Source of the DNA: an uncultured Poribacteria bacterium
GTDB lineage: Bacteria; Poribacteria; WGA-4E; WGA-3G
Assembly: GCA_951812525.1 (NCBI GenBank)
Contig: OX638316.1
Coordinates: 4,768,506 to 4,832,505 of the forward strand
Reading direction: 5' to 3'
Length of the DNA stretch: 64,000 nucleotides
Position numbers and translations under genes: made by a program. The notes under the pieces were generated by a model, which saw only the letters and a list, made by a program, of their open reading frames with translations, made no database searches and was not told the DNA's origin. The first letter of the stretch is position 1. Every line of letters starts with the position of its first letter. Below are positions 35,489-44,444 of this stretch, in pieces.

Positions 35489-36682
35489 ATGAATACAAAC
35501 ACTTTCACGATGATTTTCCTAATCTTAGTCGCAATCTCAGCCGTATTGCTTTCTGGATGCGAACAGGCGAGACGAGTCGTGGGATCAGACCCTTCCTCCC
35601 CTGACGCTGCACTCACCGTTAAAATTGGCATAATTCAACCATCAGGATTCGCCACGACCTTTTCCAAAGGTGCTGAACTCGCGAAATCTCAAATCAACGC
35701 CAAAGGTGGTGTACTAGGAATGCCGATTGAATTTATCGTCATGGATAATCAGGAAACACGACCCCTTCCGGATGCATCAGAAACCATTCGTATCGCTAAA
35801 GCACTAATTCAGCAGGAAGGCGTTACCGCAATTTTGGGTCCCATTTTCTCAACCAACTCCACGCAAGTTGGACCGGTCGTCAGTGAACTCGGCTACCCCT
35901 TAATTACCGGTTCATCAGGCTCTAATGTGCCCTCTACGGGAGAGTTCGTTTTCATTGTTGTTGCTCCTGCATCAATTCAAGGCGCAGCAATGGCAGAATT
36001 CGCGTCTGCTGCAGCTGAACTTAGCGCAAAAACTGCCGTTACGATTCACCAAAATAAAGATGTACACTCAACCGATGCCACCCGAGCTTTTGAAGAGACC
36101 TTCCAGAAACTTGGTGGTAAAATCCTGGCAAGTGAAGTCTATGAACATGAGGCGAAAACCTTTGATAGACAGCTGACGAGTATTAAAGAAGCATCCCCAG
36201 ATGTAATTTATCTCGCAGGTTTTAACCCGGAAGTCCCGCTATTAGTAGCACAAGCGAGAGCAGTGGGTATTGAGGCAACATTTTTGGGGAGCGACGGCTG
36301 GGATGAACCGAAGAAACTCTTCGGCACCTTAGAAGATAACGCTCCCTTGGAAGGTGCTTACTTTACAAGGAATTTTAGCTTGGAATCAGCAGCTTCTGCC
36401 CCGTTTGTTGAAGCCTATACTGCGATGTTTATGGATCCACCAAATGACCAAGCTGGACGTGGTTACGATGCCATGTCTCTGCTGGCTATCGCTATAGAAA
36501 CCGCAGAAACGTTAGAGACGACTGCGATCCGAGATGCCTTCGCGAGCATCACAGACTACCAAGGTGCGGTCTCTATTTCTCACTATGACGAAAATCGGTA
36601 TCCCGTCATAAACCTTGTGCTTCACACAATTCGTGGCGGAAAAATAGTACTCTACGATGGAGAAATGGCAACACCGAAATAG
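35489..36682 (+). CDS. Leu/Ile/Val-type ABC substrate-binding lipoprotein
   Basis: This 397-residue protein has the lipobox LLSGC after a hydrophobic N-terminus, and the type I periplasmic binding fold of the LivJ family (VKIGIIQPSGFATTFSKGAE, LGPIFSTNSTQVGPVVSELG, PLITGSSGSN). No Liv permease or ATPase genes adjoin it, so it is an orphan binding protein or sensor. GAGGTG lies upstream of the ATG. A TATAAT at 35333-35338 may be its -10 box but no good -35 is seen. Confidence 0.9.
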   Translation: MNTNTFTMIFLILVAISAVLLSGCEQARRVVGSDPSSPDAALTVKIGIIQPSGFATTFSKGAELAKSQINAKGGVLGMPIEFIVMDNQETRPLPDASETIRIAKALIQQEGVTAILGPIFSTNSTQVGPVVSELGYPLITGSSGSNVPSTGEFVFIVVAPASIQGAAMAEFASAAAELSAKTAVTIHQNKDVHSTDATRAFEETFQKLGGKILASEVYEHEAKTFDRQLTSIKEASPDVIYLAGFNPEVPLLVAQARAVGIEATFLGSDGWDEPKKLFGTLEDNAPLEGAYFTRNFSLESAASAPFVEAYTAMFMDPPNDQAGRGYDAMSLLAIAIETAETLETTAIRDAFASITDYQGAVSISHYDENRYPVINLVLHTIRGGKIVLYDGEMATPK

Positions 36683-36710
36683 AGTGGTCCGATATTGAGG
36701 AGAAAACCTT

Positions 36711-36797
36711 ATGGAAAAAGTTACGAAACCCTCTTTAGTGATACTTCGCTGTTTCGCTGTTGTAATGCCCACCATTGCATCCGTCACACAGGAGTGA
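36711..36797 (+). CDS. Possible 28-residue peptide or truncated gene start
   Basis: MEKVTKPSLVILRCFAVVMP and eight more residues (TIASVTQE) follow a GGAG ribosome site nine bases upstream, 28 bp after the binding-lipoprotein stop. It looks like the start of a signal peptide cut short by TGA, so it may be the stump of a deleted exported protein. Chance is possible. Confidence 0.3.
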   Translation: MEKVTKPSLVILRCFAVVMPTIASVTQE

Positions 36798-36895
36798 GCG
36801 TCAAAAAAAATCAAACATAGTGAAAATTAGCAACAAACGAAAACCCAGTTATAACATGCTTTCTCCTCACATCCTCAACGCCACATGCGTTTCGC

Positions 36896-36981
36896 CGTAG
36901 AAAAACAGGAGGCGCAATTAGAAATCGCGCCTCCGTTCCGTCGCGATAGGGTATCCGCCTACAAGGCGATCGCGACAAGCT
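36896..36981 (-). repeat. Terminator-bearing direct repeat, copy 1 (end of LRR gene)
   Basis: This 86-bp unit recurs at 38082-38168; the first 42 bases differ at one position. On the minus strand it reads GGAGGCGC-loop-GCGCCTCC then TGTTTTTCTA, a good Rho-independent terminator (36901-36934) placed 56 bp after the leucine-rich-repeat stop codon. The rest holds GTCGCGAT and ATCGCGAC in inverted order and a GGGAT-family core. Confidence 0.8.
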
Positions 36982-36989
36982 CAAGTCAC

Positions 36990-38021
36990 CTACTCAGTCA
37001 CATCTATGTCAATATCGGTAATTTTCCCGCCATTCGCCGACAAGAGCGGATAAAGCGGTGAAGTATCCGAAATCGGATTCTCCGCCAGATATAACCGCGT
37101 CAGATTCGTCAGGTTTGACAGGGCGTTGACATCGCTTATTGCGTTGCCTGAGAGCCATAAATCCGTCAGAGTCGTCAAGTCTTTTAGCGGATTCACATCG
37201 CTGATCGAGTTCAATGACAGCGATAATGTTGTAAGGCTTCTCAAGCCTGATAGCGGACTCACGTCGCTTATTGAATTATCCAACAGAACTAACGTCGTCA
37301 GGAGCGTCAAGTCTTTTAGCGGATTCACATCACTGATCGAGTTCGATGCCAGCGATAACCTTGTCAGAGCCATCAAGTCTTTCAGCGGACTCACATCACT
37401 TACTGAATTAATTTCAAGCGATAACGTTGTCAGAGCTGTCAAGTCTTTCAGTGGACTCACATCGCTGATCAAATTGAATTCAAGCGATAATATTGTAAGG
37501 TTTCTCAAGTCTTTTAAAGGACTCACGTCACTGATCAAATTGACTCCAAGCAATAACGTTGTAAGGTTTCTCAAGTCTTTCAGCGGTCGCAGGTCGCTGA
37601 TTGAATTATCGAACAGCGATAACATTGTAAGGTTTCTTAAGTCTTTTAAAGGGCTTACATCGCTGATCGAATTGAATTCCAAACCTACCTCGGTCAGGCT
37701 CCTCAAGTCTTTCAGTGGACTCACATCGCTGATTGAATTTGCTCTCAGTGACAACATCGTAAGGCTCGTGGCATATTCCAATCCCGTGAGGTCTTCTATA
37801 TCCCTACTATGAACTCGGAGTTCCGTGAGTTGTGTTATTTTCGTCTTGGTGAGTGCCTCATCGTCCTCGATACCGAGTTTATCCCGAACCGCTTGCCTGA
37901 GATTAGCATCCGATATCCATACAGTTTCGGGTGCGTCTAGATCGACAGGCGGATTCTCTGCGTGTATCAGAGAAGTGAGCAGTAGATATATCACAACGGT
38001 CGCGATAGCTTGTTTTTGCAT
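36990..38021 (-). CDS. Secreted leucine-rich-repeat protein (internalin-like repeats)
   Basis: This 343-residue protein has a signal peptide (IATVVIYLLLTSLIHAE), a short LRR cap (VWISDANLRQAVRDKLG) and about eleven near-identical 22-residue repeats of the pattern L-T-x-L-x-L-x-x-N-x-I-S-D-V-S-P-L-K-D-L. The cap-plus-repeat layout matches internalin-type LRRs. They make curved binding surfaces for protein or glycan partners. Repeats are close to identical at the DNA level too, so the array has probably expanded recently. AAAGGAG lies upstream of the ATG. The protein lacks any anchor or tail motif. Confidence 0.9.
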   Translation of the reverse strand: MQKQAIATVVIYLLLTSLIHAENPPVDLDAPETVWISDANLRQAVRDKLGIEDDEALTKTKITQLTELRVHSRDIEDLTGLEYATSLTMLSLRANSISDVSPLKDLRSLTEVGLEFNSISDVSPLKDLRNLTMLSLFDNSISDLRPLKDLRNLTTLLLGVNLISDVSPLKDLRNLTILSLEFNLISDVSPLKDLTALTTLSLEINSVSDVSPLKDLMALTRLSLASNSISDVNPLKDLTLLTTLVLLDNSISDVSPLSGLRSLTTLSLSLNSISDVNPLKDLTTLTDLWLSGNAISDVNALSNLTNLTRLYLAENPISDTSPLYPLLSANGGKITDIDIDVTE

Positions 38022-38081
38022 ACTGTGACTCCTTTATTCGGACTCTAATTTTCTATCACCGTTGTGAGCCTCACTCACTGG

Positions 38082-38168
38082 CGTAGAAAAACAGGAGGCG
38101 CAATTAGAAATCGCGCCTCTGTTAAGTCGCGATCAGGAGATACTCCTACCGGGCGATCGCGACAAGCT
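38082..38168 (-). repeat. Terminator-bearing direct repeat, copy 2
   Basis: This second copy has the minus-strand hairpin AGAGGCGC/GCGCCTCC followed by TGTTTTTCTA (38086-38120). It lies 3' of the sigma-54 activator gene and 5' of the LRR gene, so it probably ends the activator transcript. The two copies bracket the LRR gene about 1.19 kb apart. Confidence 0.75.
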
Positions 38169-38385
38169 TAATACCTGTCCCTTCCTTACCAGTATGTTCA
38201 GCGTTGCGGTGAATTCTCCCGCTGTAAGCATGTAGAAATAGGCACACTCGCTACCTGCTCACCTACCTAATTTCTGCCATCCAATATGCCGCACTGTTTT
38301 GCTATGATATATTCCAGGAACTTGATCCCCCGGAATCAATCTGTCGTCTAAGGTCAGGAATAGTATTTTTTTCATATAGAGAAAA

Positions 38386-39318
38386 TTATTCGTCTGACTC
38401 CTTCCACTGCGCGTATCTCTGAAGCGTGCGAATATCAATGTCTAATGATTCAGCTGCATCACGCAGAGAAGGGTATTGCTGTATACGCTTCTGGGCGACC
38501 GCGCGCAGAATTTGGTTCTGACTCATATTCTCTATATTCAGCGTTGGGGCAAGTTCTGGATAGAGATCGGGGAAATCCTTGGGTTCAAGTCTCTCGGCTG
38601 TCGCCAGAGCGACAGCTATCTGCACCCTGCTCCTCAACTCTCGGATGTTTCCGGGCCACGCCCCCTGTGCAAGACGCATCAGTACCTCTGGAATAATGCC
38701 TGTGACATTTTTCTCGTATGCCGCAGAGAACTCGCTAATAAATGCTTCTACTAAAGGCGGAATATCCTCTGGGCGTTCCCTGAGTGGCGGTAGATGAAAC
38801 ACCATGCCCTTAAGACGGTGGTAGAGATCCTCCCTTAACGCCTTTCGCGCAACCGTTTTCATAATGTCTTTGTTCGTCGCTGCGACAATGTGAACGTCCA
38901 CCGTCAAAACTTCATTGCCACCCAGACGCGTAAAACTCGCTGTGTCTAAGACCCGAAGTAGCATTTTCTGCGCCGTCAACGACATATCCGGAATTTCATC
39001 CAAAAAGAGGATGCCACCATCTGCTATTTCAAACGCCCCGCGACGTTGATGGATTGCACTCGTAAACGCTCCAGCTTCATGACCAAAGAGTTCACTTTGC
39101 AGGAGTTCTGTGTAAAACCGACTACAGTTGATAGGAATAAAAGGTCGGTCGCGTCGGGGACCGTTTTCATGGATATATCGTGCAAGGCTTTCCTTACCCA
39201 CACCCGTTTCACCGGTAATGAAGAACGGGATATTTGGCTTGCCAACCCGCCGAATTGTGTTATAGATCGCATGCATCGGTGCCGATGGCAATTGAATGAA
39301 GATGGGTTGTTGCTTCAT
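38386..39318 (-). CDS. Sigma-54-dependent activator lacking a sensory domain
   Basis: This 310-residue protein is only the AAA+ central domain plus a C-terminal DNA-binding helix-turn-helix (SLRDAAESLDIDIRTLQRYA). Motifs are Walker A GETGVGKES, the sigma-54 contact loop GAFTSA (usually GAFTGA), Walker B GGILFLDEIPDM and arginine-finger region LPPLRERPEDIPPL. It has no receiver, GAF or PAS domain, so it resembles PspF in layout and would be controlled by a partner protein or by amount. AAGGAG lies ten bases before the ATG. It diverges from the 925-residue gene. Confidence 0.9.
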   Translation of the reverse strand: MKQQPIFIQLPSAPMHAIYNTIRRVGKPNIPFFITGETGVGKESLARYIHENGPRRDRPFIPINCSRFYTELLQSELFGHEAGAFTSAIHQRRGAFEIADGGILFLDEIPDMSLTAQKMLLRVLDTASFTRLGGNEVLTVDVHIVAATNKDIMKTVARKALREDLYHRLKGMVFHLPPLRERPEDIPPLVEAFISEFSAAYEKNVTGIIPEVLMRLAQGAWPGNIRELRSRVQIAVALATAERLEPKDFPDLYPELAPTLNIENMSQNQILRAVAQKRIQQYPSLRDAAESLDIDIRTLQRYAQWKESDE

Positions 39319-39613
39319 ATTGACACTGCTCCTTAAAGGACAATTCTCTGGTTACCCAGAGCGACATAGATGCCATGGGTTTAAGAAATACAAATAGAAA
39401 AATAGGACCCATCTTAAATTCCATGATGCAGGTTGTTTTTAACCCACACAACCTGCAAAGCGAGGTTTTAACAAAACAACTACCCGACGGACCGCTTGGC
39501 AGACAGGGAATAAGGAGCACCTCTGAAATGACCTGTCCGTTAAATCAGCGTGCGGGTGTTCTGCTAAGTCCAGATTTTTTTACACAGGTAAGTAAAAAAA
39601 TAGTAGTTATGGG

Positions 39614-39651
39614 ACAATATATAATAATTATTTATTAATTATATATTATTG
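39614..39651. repeat. AT-rich inverted repeat in 611-bp non-coding gap
   Basis: CAATATATAATAATTA and TAATTATATATTATTG face each other across a short centre. The surrounding gap (39319-39929) is unusually AT-rich for this window, holds no convincing gene, and separates the activator from the 925-residue gene. Confidence 0.4.
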
Positions 39652-39838
39652 CCTTAAAACGACTAAATTATATATGAGTTTGATACACAAGTCAAATTAA
39701 ATTTGAACAATAATGTCTAATTTCGCGAATTTTATCCTTTTTGATGAAAAAAGTTCCTAATTTGTCTGAATTCCAAAGCACAAATTGATTTTGACGGTAC
39801 ATTTTTTTCAGGTTGCTACAAGTATGCTCAAAAATAGT

Positions 39839-39867
39839 CTGACTTTTCCACGTCCGTGTGTTATAAT
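39839..39867 (+). promoter_or_regulatory. Probable promoter of the 925-residue gene
   Basis: CTGACT (39839-39844), 17 bp, TATAAT (39862-39867). The TTG start at 39930 lies 62 bases downstream. Confidence 0.5.
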
Positions 39868-39929
39868 AGAAGCGAAAATGCCTTGTTGATCACAAATTAA
39901 TCCGATGTGGGATAGGAGATTTTTTTGCT

Positions 39930-42707
39930 TTGCTTAATGAGAATCTGTCAATGGATTTCTTGAAAGATATTATTCAACGCTGCCATGAACGGCATGCCAA
40001 ACAACTTCGGCAGCGAAAAACCGTAGCAATGCCTTCCATGTTCACCAAAGGGCATTTTTATCAGTATAGGGTCTATTGTGCGCACAACGCCCCTGTCCTG
40101 CTCGATGATCTGGAGATGGCAGATATTTCATTTATGCCGATAGGACGCGCCCCTGAGAACGACCGCGGTCCGAGACATTTTGGCGGTGAGTTATTCCGCA
40201 GGCGTACAAAGGCGGAAAACTGGGGCTTTAGACGATGGGAGACATCATGGGGCATTCAGGTCTACACGGGTATCCCTTCCGAACGCGCAGGCGCACACTG
40301 GCACGATCTGAACTTTACATATCAGGCATTATGTGACGCACCCGATGCGGTGCTTGCCTGTATTGAAGCACTTTTTAGCACCATTGCTAATCCGCTGCTA
40401 ACGCTTACAAAGTCCGGTGGACTCCGCCTCTCTTTCAGAATCCCAGACTACCTTCATCAAGATACCCAAGACGAGAAGTTGTATATCTATAAGCATACAC
40501 CAGGCAATCCGAACCTACGCGCCGTGTATCTCGAAATCCGTGGGGAAAAGGGGTACAGCCGTTGGGATGCACGCTACGAAATTCTGCTGGGCAATCTCTT
40601 AGAGCCGCCGGTCATTGTCAAAGAGGCACTCTTTGCACCCATTAATGCCCTCCGCGCTGTGCTCCACAAACCCGCTCCGGAAGCAGTAAAACAGACACCG
40701 ACTATCCCTGCTGCACCATTACGTCTGGGGTCGTATCAACTCGATCTCGCAAAACAGACATTTATGAAGCGCCGTTTCTCTTATGTTCGCCGAGATGGTG
40801 ATCTTCACCACTGGATCGCATCCGCTAACAAAGCCGGTGACGATGTAGAAGTGTTGCTCTGGGAGGACGCTGGAACGGTGTGGGTGCGAGCGTCTACGCT
40901 GTCGGTCGGGATACCCACGACAGCTACACCTATAACAGATGTCTGGGATGATACGGGTATCGTGCCACCGGTGCCCAGCACGGGGCTGCGAGTCTCTGAT
41001 AAAGTGCTCGCAGTCCGAGAAGGACTCAGCCCATTAGCAATAAAACGCCCGCCTGCGACCTTACAGAAGGCAGAAGCTACCGAAAAAACTACCGAGATAC
41101 GTCGTGTTTTCGAGAGTCCGGCGCGAATTATTGGACTTACGGTTTCCGAGACGAGCGTGACGACACACTATAAAAAAGAAATAAAACAACACTTTCAAGT
41201 GCCGATGCCAGAAATGCTTGAATCCGTAGATGAAAACCTTTGTGCCATCAAGGTCGGAACAGCACCCGAACTCTTTCTCAAATGTATGATATTAATAAAC
41301 ACATTACAGGCGTGGGAGGTCAACTGGCAAGGGCGGGCTTTAGGAAACTTTGTCAAGACTTTATGCAATGCTTTAGAAATCAAAGGCAAACATCATGCTG
41401 ATGCCGTCAAAGGTGTCCGCGCAGTGATACACTCCTTTGAATGGCAAGAAGAAGAAATCATCCGTCAAATGTGCCAAATCCAGGACACGCAAACGCTTCA
41501 GGATACAAACGTCTATTCGGATCCAAATTGGACATTTTGGCATCAGCTGAAGCGTTTCTTTGCCCATTACACACGGGATGCTGACGCACCGATTCGCTGG
41601 GATGGAGAGGGGCTGCATTTCTGGGTGCCACCAGTGCTACATCCGAGTATCAAACGCCTTTTGGTAATGTCCTCAGACATCTCTGAAGCACATTTACGCA
41701 GGACGTTCCCTGATGAGACAATTGAAGTTTTTCGCACGGGTCCAACGCCGTGGGTCGCTGGCAACCAGGTCTTTCAGATTCGCACAGACACCTATCCACG
41801 AGAGACACTTTTAGATTACGACAGCTCCTGGGACGTGATTGCTACCTCTCAAAAGGGGCAGCACTTTCTTTTCGGTATCCGTGCCGAGATTCAGAGGGAT
41901 CCAAACGTTAAGCACGCCATTATCGCCGATTCAGAAGTCATCGAACCCTTGCAGGATATTACCACAGCCAGCGAAAACGTCTGTTTCCTGAGACCCTTCC
42001 AAGAAATGGGAAAACGCGACTTTCCTTTTCAAGCTTTTCAACAAGCAGAAGTCATTTGGATTCTCGGCGCGCCAGAACGACCACCCGGTTTGATGTGGCG
42101 TCATGCGCAAATCTTGTTTGGAAATCACGAGCAACCCCTCTCTTATGAGACAGAAACGGGGTCTAACGCTTATACAGACCCACGGATACAGAATGTTTAT
42201 GAACAGAGGGCTACCAGTCTACTCACAGAGATTTTCGAGACTGTCAAGTTCAACGACAAGACCGCCAAGAAAGTGGTCCTGCTCACGGGGGTACGGCTGC
42301 CGAACATCACCGACAGACCCGACACCCTCCTTTTTGACTGGGAAGATTTTCAGGTCGCCGGTGGACTCGACAAACTCGCTGAGGTCATCGCCATACGCCA
42401 GCAGTTTGAAATGCAACGTGACAATCTAACCGCTGACACCAGCAGAGAAGAAGTAGAGCGTGTTCTCGGATGCTCATCAAGGCAGGCAAACCGTGTTTTG
42501 AAAAAACTGAGAGGCGGACAAGCCCTACGGGTGCCACTCCGTGAGCAGATCCTCGATGCGCTTGCCAATGGCGAAATGAAAACTGCTGAACTCGTTGAAG
42601 CGATTGATGGCTATCCAACGACAATAAAAAATCGGATCAGGGAACTCGTCGATGCCGGAGAGGTCGTCAAGGTCAAACGAGCGGTGTATGCTCTCAAAAC
42701 AGAGTAA
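39930..42707 (+). CDS. Large primase/helicase-like protein of unknown function with C-terminal winged helix
   Basis: This 925-residue protein starts at TTG 39930, with AGGAG about 11 bases upstream; ATG 39951 is an alternative. Residues ~90-235 resemble an archaeo-eukaryotic primase/Prim-Pol core: WGIQVYTGIPSE, then WHDLNF where the first acidic pair would be, LTLTKSGGLRLSFRIPDY in place of SGGxHxxF, and VYLEIRGEKGYSRWD. Residues ~560-800 resemble the second RecA-like half of an SF2 helicase (KRLLVMSSDIS, QQAEVIWILGAPERP, PRIQNVYEQRA). No Walker A or DEAD box is visible. It ends with two DNA-binding helical motifs (VLGCSSRQANRVLKKL, then a winged helix at ~870-925). All this is pattern-based inference. 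It may be a replication protein of an old mobile element, or a repurposed DNA-binding factor. Confidence 0.6.
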   Translation: MLNENLSMDFLKDIIQRCHERHAKQLRQRKTVAMPSMFTKGHFYQYRVYCAHNAPVLLDDLEMADISFMPIGRAPENDRGPRHFGGELFRRRTKAENWGFRRWETSWGIQVYTGIPSERAGAHWHDLNFTYQALCDAPDAVLACIEALFSTIANPLLTLTKSGGLRLSFRIPDYLHQDTQDEKLYIYKHTPGNPNLRAVYLEIRGEKGYSRWDARYEILLGNLLEPPVIVKEALFAPINALRAVLHKPAPEAVKQTPTIPAAPLRLGSYQLDLAKQTFMKRRFSYVRRDGDLHHWIASANKAGDDVEVLLWEDAGTVWVRASTLSVGIPTTATPITDVWDDTGIVPPVPSTGLRVSDKVLAVREGLSPLAIKRPPATLQKAEATEKTTEIRRVFESPARIIGLTVSETSVTTHYKKEIKQHFQVPMPEMLESVDENLCAIKVGTAPELFLKCMILINTLQAWEVNWQGRALGNFVKTLCNALEIKGKHHADAVKGVRAVIHSFEWQEEEIIRQMCQIQDTQTLQDTNVYSDPNWTFWHQLKRFFAHYTRDADAPIRWDGEGLHFWVPPVLHPSIKRLLVMSSDISEAHLRRTFPDETIEVFRTGPTPWVAGNQVFQIRTDTYPRETLLDYDSSWDVIATSQKGQHFLFGIRAEIQRDPNVKHAIIADSEVIEPLQDITTASENVCFLRPFQEMGKRDFPFQAFQQAEVIWILGAPERPPGLMWRHAQILFGNHEQPLSYETETGSNAYTDPRIQNVYEQRATSLLTEIFETVKFNDKTAKKVVLLTGVRLPNITDRPDTLLFDWEDFQVAGGLDKLAEVIAIRQQFEMQRDNLTADTSREEVERVLGCSSRQANRVLKKLRGGQALRVPLREQILDALANGEMKTAELVEAIDGYPTTIKNRIRELVDAGEVVKVKRAVYALKTE

Positions 42708-42788
42708 ACCCAACAGGTAGGACTCGATTAGAATAGAACATTGTAGTAAGTAACCTACCAAGCCCAAAACTACATATTGCGTTTTTTT

Positions 42789-44444
42789 ATGAAGATTGCA
42801 TTCCTACTTCTCTTGAGCCTTCTCATCACTCCCAATGTAAATGGCGAACCGAGTGTTATATTCACGGACGCGACGGAGGAGAGTGGAATTAGATTCCAGC
42901 ACGAAGATGGTCGTAGTTATAAGAAGTATTTTGTCGAGACGCTCGGTTCTGGTGTCGCTCTGTTCGACTATGACAATGACAACGATTTAGATATTTATCT
43001 CGTCAACGGAGCGAATTTGGATTCATCTGATGCGGCTCCAGATGCGATGAATCGTCTCTATCGCAACAATGGCACTGGACGGTTTGTTGATGTGACCGAA
43101 GCGAGTGGCGTTGGACATCGCGGTTATGGTGTCGGCGTTTGTGTCGGGGACTACGATAACGACGGTTGGCTCGACATGTACGTAACTAACTTTAGTGCCA
43201 ATGTGCTTTACCGAAATAATGGGGATGGCACTTTCACAGATCGCACAGCAGAAGCAGGCGTTCAGTCTCTCAACTGGAGTGCCGGATGTGCATTTGCGGA
43301 TGTGGATGCAGATGGCGATTTGGATCTCTATGTTGCTAATTACGTCAATTTCTCTGTGGAAACGCACACGCCGTGTAGGGTCAACGGGATCTTGGTTTAT
43401 TGTAGTCCTCGCGTTTATGATGGGGTGAAAGATGTCTTTTTTCGCAATAATGGGGACGGTACATTTTCAGAGAACACAGAAGATGCTGGCTTTGATAATC
43501 TCGCTTCGCGTGGGCTTGGTGTTACTTTCGGGGACTATGACGCAGATGGCGACACAGATCTCTACGTCGCAAACGATGCAGACGCGAACTTCCTCTATAA
43601 CAACGATGGAAAGGGGCAATTTCGAGAACAGAGTCAATTCTCTGGCGTGGCACTCAGCGAACACGGATTGGTCGAAAACGGTATGGGTGTTGCCTTCGGT
43701 GATTATGACAACGATACATGGTTAGATTTGGCGGTCACTAACTTTCAACACCAAACAAATACACTTTATCATAGCGATGCTGGTGAATTCTTCACGGATC
43801 AGACTTATTCCTCCGGCACCGGAGATGTTAGCCTACCGTATTTAGCATGGGGTGTGAATTTTTTTGATTTTGACCACGATGGATTTCAGGATATCTTTGT
43901 TGCAAACGGTCATATTCACGACAATGTAACCCTCATCGATAGCTCAACAACTTATGCGCAATTGAATCATCTATTTTGGAACAACGGGAACGGCACCTTT
44001 ACTGATGTCACGACAGAAAGTGGTTCAGGAATGGCACTGCAACATTCGAGTCGTGGTAGTGCTGTTGCGGATATAGACAACGACGGTGATCTGGATCTAG
44101 TGGTGTCAAACGTTGGAGAAAGGATTGACATCCTACGAAACGATGGAGGAAATCGTTCTGGGAACTGGATAAACCTTAAACTGATTGGTACTGTTTCTAA
44201 CCGGGCTGCTATTGGGACACGCGTTATTCTCAAAGCAGGTGCGTACCAACAGATACGAGAGGTGCAAAGCGGCTCAAGCTACCTCTCACAGAACGATTTA
44301 CGCTTACATTTTGGCATCGGCACACAAGAGAGGGTTGAATTAGAAATTCAGTGGCAGAATGGAACCGTTCAGCGATTTGAAGATGTTCCTGTTAACGGGT
44401 TCCTGAAAATAGTGGAGGGTGATAATCAAATTGAATCGTATTAA
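42789..44444 (+). CDS. Secreted CRTAC1-family protein (FG-GAP/VCBS repeats plus ASPIC domain)
   Basis: This 551-residue protein has a signal peptide (AFLLLLSLLITPNVNGEP) and seven FG-GAP-like calcium-binding loops, such as DYDNDNDLDIYLVNG, DYDNDGWLDMYVTNF and DIDNDGDLDLVVSNVG. They form an integrin-like propeller. The C-terminal ~85 residues are an ASPIC/UnbV domain (NWINLKLIGTVSNRAAIGTR, FGIGTQERVELEIQW). Probably binds extracellular glycans or proteins; function unproven. ATG 42789 fits the signal peptide better than TTG 42777. Its TAA overlaps the stop of the next gene on the other strand through a shared TTAA (44441-44444). Confidence 0.9.
   Translation: MKIAFLLLLSLLITPNVNGEPSVIFTDATEESGIRFQHEDGRSYKKYFVETLGSGVALFDYDNDNDLDIYLVNGANLDSSDAAPDAMNRLYRNNGTGRFVDVTEASGVGHRGYGVGVCVGDYDNDGWLDMYVTNFSANVLYRNNGDGTFTDRTAEAGVQSLNWSAGCAFADVDADGDLDLYVANYVNFSVETHTPCRVNGILVYCSPRVYDGVKDVFFRNNGDGTFSENTEDAGFDNLASRGLGVTFGDYDADGDTDLYVANDADANFLYNNDGKGQFREQSQFSGVALSEHGLVENGMGVAFGDYDNDTWLDLAVTNFQHQTNTLYHSDAGEFFTDQTYSSGTGDVSLPYLAWGVNFFDFDHDGFQDIFVANGHIHDNVTLIDSSTTYAQLNHLFWNNGNGTFTDVTTESGSGMALQHSSRGSAVADIDNDGDLDLVVSNVGERIDILRNDGGNRSGNWINLKLIGTVSNRAAIGTRVILKAGAYQQIREVQSGSSYLSQNDLRLHFGIGTQERVELEIQWQNGTVQRFEDVPVNGFLKIVEGDNQIESY

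Noticed and set aside
37126-37812. 228-codon frame on the + strand opposite the LRR gene
   Set aside because: It is the shadow of the repeated LRR sequence; repeats keep the opposite frame open. No ribosome site or signal peptide.
39375-39638. 87-codon frame in the AT-rich gap
   Set aside because: Its N-terminal part is opposite the activator leader, it ends in AT-rich palindromic sequence, and it has no recognised motif.
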